Notes under the pieces: model-generated
Seen by the model: the letters and a program-made list of their open reading frames with translations, nothing else
Told to the model about the DNA's origin: nothing
Database searches by the model: none
Assembly (NCBI GenBank): GCA_021805545.1
Contig: JAJZFB010000054.1
Location: 1-57,030, forward strand
DNA from: Pseudomonadota bacterium
GTDB taxonomy: Bacteria > Pseudomonadota > Alphaproteobacteria > Acetobacterales > Acetobacteraceae
Direction of reading: 5' to 3'
Length of the DNA stretch: 57,030 bases
Translations under genes and position numbers: made by a program
Shown: in pieces, positions 52,245 to 57,030 of the stretch
Layout: every line of letters starts with the position of its first letter
Numbering within the stretch: position 1 is the stretch's first letter

Positions 52245-53998
52245 TTTATCTCCTCCTGTTCCTGCTCGCGGCGGGGCTGAATATCGTGCTTGGCTGGCAT
52301 TACTGGCCCGCCGTGCTGGCCGGCAGCCTGAACGACCCGGATTCCTACATGCGCCTGCTGCGTATCGAGCAAGGTATAAAAGCCGGGCACCTTGTGTTGC
52401 GCGTTGCGCGCGATGGCGCCGGGGCCGGAACCTATGTGGAATGGTCGCGCCTGCTGGATGCGCTGCTCTGGCTCATGGCGGCGCCGCTGGCACCGTTCAT
52501 AGGCTGGCACAAGGCGCTGTTCGCGGCCGGAGTGGCGCTGGGGCCGCTGGGGGTGGGGTTTCTGGGCGCCGTGCTGGCCTGGGCGGTGGAGCCGTTTGCC
52601 TTCCGCCGCTATTTATGGCCGGCGGCTGTGGCGGCCGCGCTGCTGCCGGGGTTCGCGACCGCTGTTATTCCGGGCGTGGTGAATTACCATATCCTGCTCC
52701 TCGCCATGATCGCGCTGACAGCCGGATTTGTGGCCCGTGCCTGGCGTGACGACCGCTGGGCGGGGTTTCTGGCTGGTGTTTCTGGTGGTTTTGCCATCTG
52801 GCTCACGCCAGAGACCATGCCATTCATCCTCGCCTCCTTCTCGGCCCTGCTATTGCGCTGGGTGCGGGCGCCCAATGCGCTGGTCATCCTGAGTACGGCG
52901 GCAGGCTGTTTTGATGTTCTGGGGCTAGCATTGTTTTTGGACCCGCCAGAAGGCGGGTTTCTCAGGCCAGAGGTGGACCGGGTCTCGGTCGTGTTCGTTG
53001 CCATGGCGCTGGCCATGCTGGTGGGGGGCATGTGCCTGTTACGGTTGCAGCGCTTGCGGCGCGGGCGGGCTTTGGCGGGGCTTGCCGCCATGGCGGTGCC
53101 ATTGGCGGTATGGGTTGCGGCGTTTCCACGTGTGGCCATGGGGCCTTACGGGGTTATGCCGCCCGATTGGCGCCATGCGTTTTTTGGGGTGATGGCTGAA
53201 TTGCAACCGGTACGGGGGGCGGAATTGGTGGTTTTCCTGCTTCCCGGCTTATGCGCTGTGTTGTACGCATTGTGGCGGGCGTTTTCCGTGCAAGGGGTGG
53301 ATGTTGCCGCCATGGCCGGGCCGGCATTGCTAACCGGCCAGCCCCGTCAGAGGTTGCTATGGCTCTATATCGCCGCCTGGGGCATGGTGAGCTTGGTCTT
53401 GGGGGCCAGGTATCTGCTTTTTGTGGGGTTCCCCACCTTATTGGCAGCGGCCTTGCTCCCGGTGGTGCTCAGCCAGATCAGCGTGAAATGCGCGGCAAGA
53501 GAGGCGCTGGCGGGCACCCTGCGCGTTGCCGTGCTGGTGCTGGTGCTGGGCGCGCCAGCATTGGTGGCCATGGCGGCGGCACCGGCGCGCGCAACCGTGG
53601 GGAGCACACATTATCCCTCGTGCAGTTTGCGCCACATTGCGCCCTTGCTGGCGCCAGCTTCTGGCGAGGCCGTGCTGGCCCAGGCGGAAGATACACCAGA
53701 ATTGCTCTACCGCACCAAGGTGCAAACCATTGGTTCGCTGTATCAGCATGGCGTGCCAGGCTTTTTACGTGCCCGCGCGGCATGGCGTGCTGTTCCAGGC
53801 AACACCATTCCCCCTGCCGTGGCGGCGGCGAAGGCGGATTGGGTGCTGTTCTGCCCCAGCGCGGGCCGCTTTATACTGGTGCAAGATTTGCCCAAGGATA
53901 CGCTATGGGACGCGCTGGAAGCCGGAACCCCGCCGCCCTGGCTGCATAAAGCCGGGCAGAATGCCGATGGATGGGTGCTTTACAAGGTCACGCCCTGA
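52241..53998 (+). CDS. Polytopic membrane protein, possible GT-C glycosyltransferase
   Basis: A 585-residue integral membrane protein with about 11-12 hydrophobic segments. NDPDSYMRLLRI (residues 28-39), just after the first helix, resembles the Asp-containing first outer loop of GT-C enzymes such as STT3/PglB. A soluble periplasmic part occupies the last 130 residues. The sugar donor and acceptor are unknown, and this family call is inference. It starts with GTG overlapping the upstream stop and ends convergent with anmK, overlapping by 19 bases. Confidence 0.75.
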   Translation: MIYLLLFLLAAGLNIVLGWHYWPAVLAGSLNDPDSYMRLLRIEQGIKAGHLVLRVARDGAGAGTYVEWSRLLDALLWLMAAPLAPFIGWHKALFAAGVALGPLGVGFLGAVLAWAVEPFAFRRYLWPAAVAAALLPGFATAVIPGVVNYHILLLAMIALTAGFVARAWRDDRWAGFLAGVSGGFAIWLTPETMPFILASFSALLLRWVRAPNALVILSTAAGCFDVLGLALFLDPPEGGFLRPEVDRVSVVFVAMALAMLVGGMCLLRLQRLRRGRALAGLAAMAVPLAVWVAAFPRVAMGPYGVMPPDWRHAFFGVMAELQPVRGAELVVFLLPGLCAVLYALWRAFSVQGVDVAAMAGPALLTGQPRQRLLWLYIAAWGMVSLVLGARYLLFVGFPTLLAAALLPVVLSQISVKCAAREALAGTLRVAVLVLVLGAPALVAMAAAPARATVGSTHYPSCSLRHIAPLLAPASGEAVLAQAEDTPELLYRTKVQTIGSLYQHGVPGFLRARAAWRAVPGNTIPPAVAAAKADWVLFCPSAGRFILVQDLPKDTLWDALEAGTPPPWLHKAGQNADGWVLYKVTP

Positions 53999-55074
53999 TA
54001 CCGCCCGCCTGTAACTGGCACGGCCACACCCGTGGTACTGGGCAGCGATAGTGGCAGGCCGCGCAGAGAACGCACGGCGAGGTAGGCGAAGCATTGGGCC
54101 TCCAGCGCATCCCCATGCCAGCCCACGGCTTCCACCGGTTCCACCGGCACGGCGAATTTTTCCGCCAGCAGGCGCATGAGCGTGGCATTGTGCCGGCCGC
54201 CGCCGGTAACCAGCACGCGCAAGGGCGGTGCGGGCAGGGGCGCACTGGCTATGGCGGTGGCGGCAAAGGCGGCCAGGGTGGCGGCTGCATCGGCGGGGGC
54301 CAGATTAGCCGTGGCGTGGGCGATGAGGCTGGTGAAGGTGAGCCGGTCCAGCGATTTGGGCGCGGGCAGGGCAAAGTAAGGGTGCGCGAGCAGCGCCGCC
54401 AGCCGTGCCGGGCAGGCACGGCCCGAGGCGGCGAAGGCGCCATCCTTGTCGTAAGGCTGGCCCAGATATTTCTGCGCGAGATCGTCCAGCGGCCCATTGC
54501 CGGGGCCGGTATCGCAGGCCAGAATCTCGCCATCCGCCCCCAGCCAGGTAATATTGGCGACGCCGCCTATGTTCACGATGAGCAGCGGCTTGGGCAAAGC
54601 CTTCGCCAAGGCGGCATGGAATAAAGGCGCCAGCGGCGCGCCCTGGCCGCCCGCCGCCACGTCCGCGCTGCGGAAATCATGCACCACCGGGATGCGGGTG
54701 ATGCGGGCCAGAAGTGCTGCATCGCCAATCTGCCAGGTGCGGTGGCGCTCCGGCTGGTGCAGGATGGTCTGGCCGTGGAAGCCGATCAGGTCGGCGCCTA
54801 GCCCCACCACACTCACGGCAATGGCATGGTCGCGCGTCAGCCGCTCTTCCACCTGGCGCAAAAACGGGCCGTCCGGGGCCAGATTCGGGGCCAGATTCGG
54901 GGCGAGCTCGAGCAGGCGGCGCAGTTCGGCGCGGAAATCATCCTCGTAGCGCAAAGTGGCGGCGGGGCCGAACGCCGCTATGGTCTCGCCATCGGTTTCC
55001 AGCCAGGCGGCGTCTATGCCGTCCAGCGAGGTGCCGGACATCAGCCCGATGGCGCGCATGGTTTGTATGGTCAT
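53980..55074 (-). CDS. anmK: Anhydro-N-acetylmuramic acid kinase
   Basis: Phosphorylates 1,6-anhydro-MurNAc in peptidoglycan recycling. The 364-residue product has the ASKHA-type motif [17 protein letters not shown] at residues 8-24, [11 protein letters not shown], and [14 protein letters not shown] with [10 protein letters not shown] 12-bp tandem duplication (54877-54900) adds an [10 protein letters not shown] stretch to a surface loop. It works after NagZ (33880) in the same pathway. Divergent from tyrS with 37 bases between. Confidence 0.97.
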   Translation of the reverse strand: MTIQTMRAIGLMSGTSLDGIDAAWLETDGETIAAFGPAATLRYEDDFRAELRRLLELAPNLAPNLAPDGPFLRQVEERLTRDHAIAVSVVGLGADLIGFHGQTILHQPERHRTWQIGDAALLARITRIPVVHDFRSADVAAGGQGAPLAPLFHAALAKALPKPLLIVNIGGVANITWLGADGEILACDTGPGNGPLDDLAQKYLGQPYDKDGAFAASGRACPARLAALLAHPYFALPAPKSLDRLTFTSLIAHATANLAPADAAATLAAFAATAIASAPLPAPPLRVLVTGGGRHNATLMRLLAEKFAVPVEPVEAVGWHGDALEAQCFAYLAVRSLRGLPLSLPSTTGVAVPVTGGRYQGVTL

Positions 55075-55111
55075 TCAACACCTGCTACCCCGCCCGCGAG
55101 AGGATTTGAAT

Positions 55112-56344
55112 ATGGCAAACAGCGCATTTCTGGCCGAGGCGAAGGCTCGCGGCTTCATTTTTCAATGCACTGACGAGGCGGCGCTGGACGCGGCCTGCGC
55201 CGCCGGGCGGATTGCCGGTTATACGGGGTTCGATCCCACGGCGGATTCCCTGCATGTGGGCAGCCTGACCCAGATTATGCTGCTGCGCCTGTTCCAGAAG
55301 CATGGGCATAAGCCGGTGGTGCTTACCGGCGGCGCCACAGGGCTGATCGGCGACCCCTCCTTCCGCGAGGAAGCGCGCCAGATGATGACGCTGGAGCGCT
55401 TGGCGGCCAACCTGGCCGGCATACGCCGCGTGTTCACGCCGTTTATCAGCTTTGGCGATGGGCCGTCCGATGCCGTGATGGTGGATAATGCCGAGTGGCT
55501 GGGCAAGCTCGGCTATATCGACCTGCTGCGCGAGGTGGGGGTGCATTTCTCCGTCAACCGCATGTTGTCATTCGACAGTGTGAAGCAGCGCCTCGACCGT
55601 GACCAGGGGCTGACCTTCCTGGAGTTCAACTACTCCATCCTCCAGGCCTATGATTTCCGCGAGCTATCCCGGCGCTTTGGCACGGTGCTGCAAATGGGCG
55701 GCTCCGACCAATGGGGCAATATCGTCTCGGGCATCGAATTGGTACGCCGCACCGACCATAAGAGCGTGTTCGGCCTTACCACGCCGCTTATTACCACGGC
55801 CTCGGGCGCCAAAATGGGCAAGAGCGCGGCGGGTGCTGTGTGGCTGACCGCCGACAAGCTCAGCCCCTATAATTACTGGCAGTTCTGGCGGAATACCGAG
55901 GATGCGGATGTTGGCCGCTTCCTGCGCCTGTTCACCGAGCTGCCGCTTGACGAAATTGCCCGGCTGGAGGCGCTGGGCGGCGCCGAGATTAACGCCGCGA
56001 AAATTATGCTGGCCACCGAGGCAACCGCGCTGGCCCATGGCCGTGCCGCGGCGGAAGAAGCCGCCGAGGCGGCGCGCAAGCTGTTTGAGCAAGGCGTGGC
56101 GGCGGAGGGGCTGCCCAGCGTGGTGGTTCCGGCGGCAGAGTTTGGCGAGGGCATTCCGGCCTTTGCCTTGCTGGTGAAAGCGGGGCTTGCCTCCAGCAAT
56201 GGTGAGGCACGGCGGCTTATCCGTGGCGGCGGCGCGCGGCTGGATGATGTGGCGATTGCCGATGAGGCGCAGATAATTGCCCCCAAGCCGGAGCAGAAAC
56301 TCTCTGCCGGCAAGAAGCATCACGTTTTGGTAAGGCTGGGATAA
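55112..56344 (+). CDS. tyrS: Tyrosyl-tRNA synthetase
   Basis: Charges tRNA-Tyr. The 410-residue class Ic enzyme has the HIGH-like LHVGSLTQ, the tyrosine-recognition [17 protein letters not shown], a KMSKS-like KMGKS, and a C-terminal S4 domain (from about 345, with [18 protein letters not shown]). GAGAGGA lies 7 bases before the ATG at 55112, which also aligns with the family N-terminus ([16 protein letters not shown]). Confidence 0.98.
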   Translation: MANSAFLAEAKARGFIFQCTDEAALDAACAAGRIAGYTGFDPTADSLHVGSLTQIMLLRLFQKHGHKPVVLTGGATGLIGDPSFREEARQMMTLERLAANLAGIRRVFTPFISFGDGPSDAVMVDNAEWLGKLGYIDLLREVGVHFSVNRMLSFDSVKQRLDRDQGLTFLEFNYSILQAYDFRELSRRFGTVLQMGGSDQWGNIVSGIELVRRTDHKSVFGLTTPLITTASGAKMGKSAAGAVWLTADKLSPYNYWQFWRNTEDADVGRFLRLFTELPLDEIARLEALGGAEINAAKIMLATEATALAHGRAAAEEAAEAARKLFEQGVAAEGLPSVVVPAAEFGEGIPAFALLVKAGLASSNGEARRLIRGGGARLDDVAIADEAQIIAPKPEQKLSAGKKHHVLVRLG

Positions 56345-56358
56345 GAGACGAACGCGCC

Positions 56359-57030
56359 GTGGTGAAAGACCTGAAGCATTTTCTGGATAATCCTCTCCCC
56401 ACGGATACGGGCTTCTTCGACATTGACCATTACATCAAGCACTCGCCCAGGGTCGAGGACTACGATCTGCGCGCGAAATTCGCGCAATGGCGCGAGACCG
56501 GCGTGGTGGTGTTCGAGAATGCCGTGCCGGAGGAGATGATTGCCGGGCTTCTGGAGGATGTCGAATATCTCTGCGAAAACCGGGAAAAATTCGACCTTGA
56601 GGTCGAATGCCAGGGGCGCCGCTACAGGCTGCGCGATGTGCCGGTGCATCCGCTCTCAGCGCCTGGTGTTAAGTTCAACTGCCTCGATCTTATTTCGATG
56701 GCGGCGCGGCGGTTGAGCCTGAACCGCATCGTGCATGATTTTCTCGGGCATGTATTTCTCGACAAGCCTGCGGTGCTGCAATCGCTAACCTTCTGGCGCG
56801 GCAGCCAGCAGCCCGCGCATCTCGATTACCCGTATGTCTGCGTGCAGTCGCGCATACCGCATCTGGCGGCGAGCTGGATTGCGCTTGAGGATACGCATGA
56901 GGATGCCGGGCCGCTGGCCTATTATCCCGGCTCGCACAAGTCAGGTGTCATCGTGCCGTTCGACTGGGGCGGGGGCAGCGTGATTAACACGCCGGAGAGC
57001 ACGCGCACGCCTGTGGAGTTTGCCGCTTAC
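56359..57030 (+). CDS. Phytanoyl-CoA dioxygenase (PhyH)-like protein (3' end outside window)
   Basis: A 224-codon frame, open at the right edge, starting with GTG at 56359 or 56362, 14 bases after tyrS. It is a 2-oxoglutarate/Fe(II) dioxygenase-like protein. The metal-binding HxD is H154-L-D156 (PAHLDYPY), and the downstream WIALEDTHEDAGPLAYYPGSHK is typical of PhyH enzymes. The third metal ligand would lie beyond the window. Substrate is unknown. Confidence 0.85.
   Translation, partial: MVKDLKHFLDNPLPTDTGFFDIDHYIKHSPRVEDYDLRAKFAQWRETGVVVFENAVPEEMIAGLLEDVEYLCENREKFDLEVECQGRRYRLRDVPVHPLSAPGVKFNCLDLISMAARRLSLNRIVHDFLGHVFLDKPAVLQSLTFWRGSQQPAHLDYPYVCVQSRIPHLAASWIALEDTHEDAGPLAYYPGSHKSGVIVPFDWGGGSVINTPESTRTPVEFAAY

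Noticed and set aside
54877-54900. Tandem 12-bp repeat in anmK as a phase-variable element
   Set aside because: Only two units, in frame (multiple of three), so changes would not switch the gene off; noted in the gene entry.

Overview
The window is about 57 kb of GC-rich, densely packed bacterial chromosome. It carries almost only housekeeping genes. Gene content and order suggest an alphaproteobacterium, probably of the Acetobacteraceae/Rhodospirillales type. The supporting blocks are rplM-rpsI, the suf operon led by an Rrf2 regulator, argS-SPOR-nagZ-M50-scpA-scpB followed by tatB-tatC-serS, pdxH diverging from fabI-aroC, and an IalB-type secreted protein. The family assignment is inferred from protein resemblance and synteny, not from a search. 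I see no rRNA, tRNA, CRISPR array or complete mobile element.

Layout. 1-97 is the start of an unidentified gene, possibly an integrase. 192-4308 (minus) holds rpsI, rplM with a structured leader, an epimerase, a small membrane protein and purH. 4574-5711 is an accessory patch: a sulfotransferase-like gene with an AT-rich upstream region, then a mosaic of palindromic repeats. 5695-12175 holds envelope and metabolic genes (bpt, RDD protein, GT87-like protein, hydrolase, BrkB, M23 protein). 11234-15888 (minus) is a lipid A/Kdo run (LpxL-like, lpxK, waaA, DUF374) that appears continuous with DUF2218 and PadR genes. 15972-22941 holds a shortened SDR, rlmN, an IalB-like protein, an FAH-family enzyme, a DUF445 protein, glmS and gph. 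23006-29090 is the suf operon; xth and erpA follow on the other strand. 30255-40006 is a long plus-strand run from dgt to serS. 40007-40584 is a repeat-bearing gap. 40585-48774 holds a hydrolase, aroC, fabI, pdxH, a glycine-rich membrane-anchored protein, rsmI, an LpoA-like lipoprotein and an orphan histidine kinase. 48956-50075 is a lower-GC patch with a frameshifted secreted-protein gene and two tiny overlapping ORFs. 50167-57030 holds a phosphatase, a GltB-domain protein, a polytopic membrane protein, anmK, tyrS and a truncated PhyH-family gene.

How the genes work together. Several sets share a process. glmS, nagZ, anmK, the LpoA-like lipoprotein and the M23 protein belong to cell-wall synthesis, recycling or remodelling. 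The LpxK/WaaA/LpxL-like/DUF374 set builds lipid A-Kdo. SufBCDSUT with two A-type carriers makes and delivers Fe-S clusters, and the window also encodes likely clients (RlmN, the GltB-domain protein). argS, serS, tyrS, rpsI, rplM, rlmN and rsmI serve translation.

No clearly new multi-gene system is evident. The best leads are the interspersed palindromic elements inside which two convergent genes end (one 81-bp module recurs exactly 35 kb away), the rplM leader hairpin, the PadR/DUF2218-headed lipid A operon, the low-GC frameshifted island, and the membrane-anchored glycine-rich protein.
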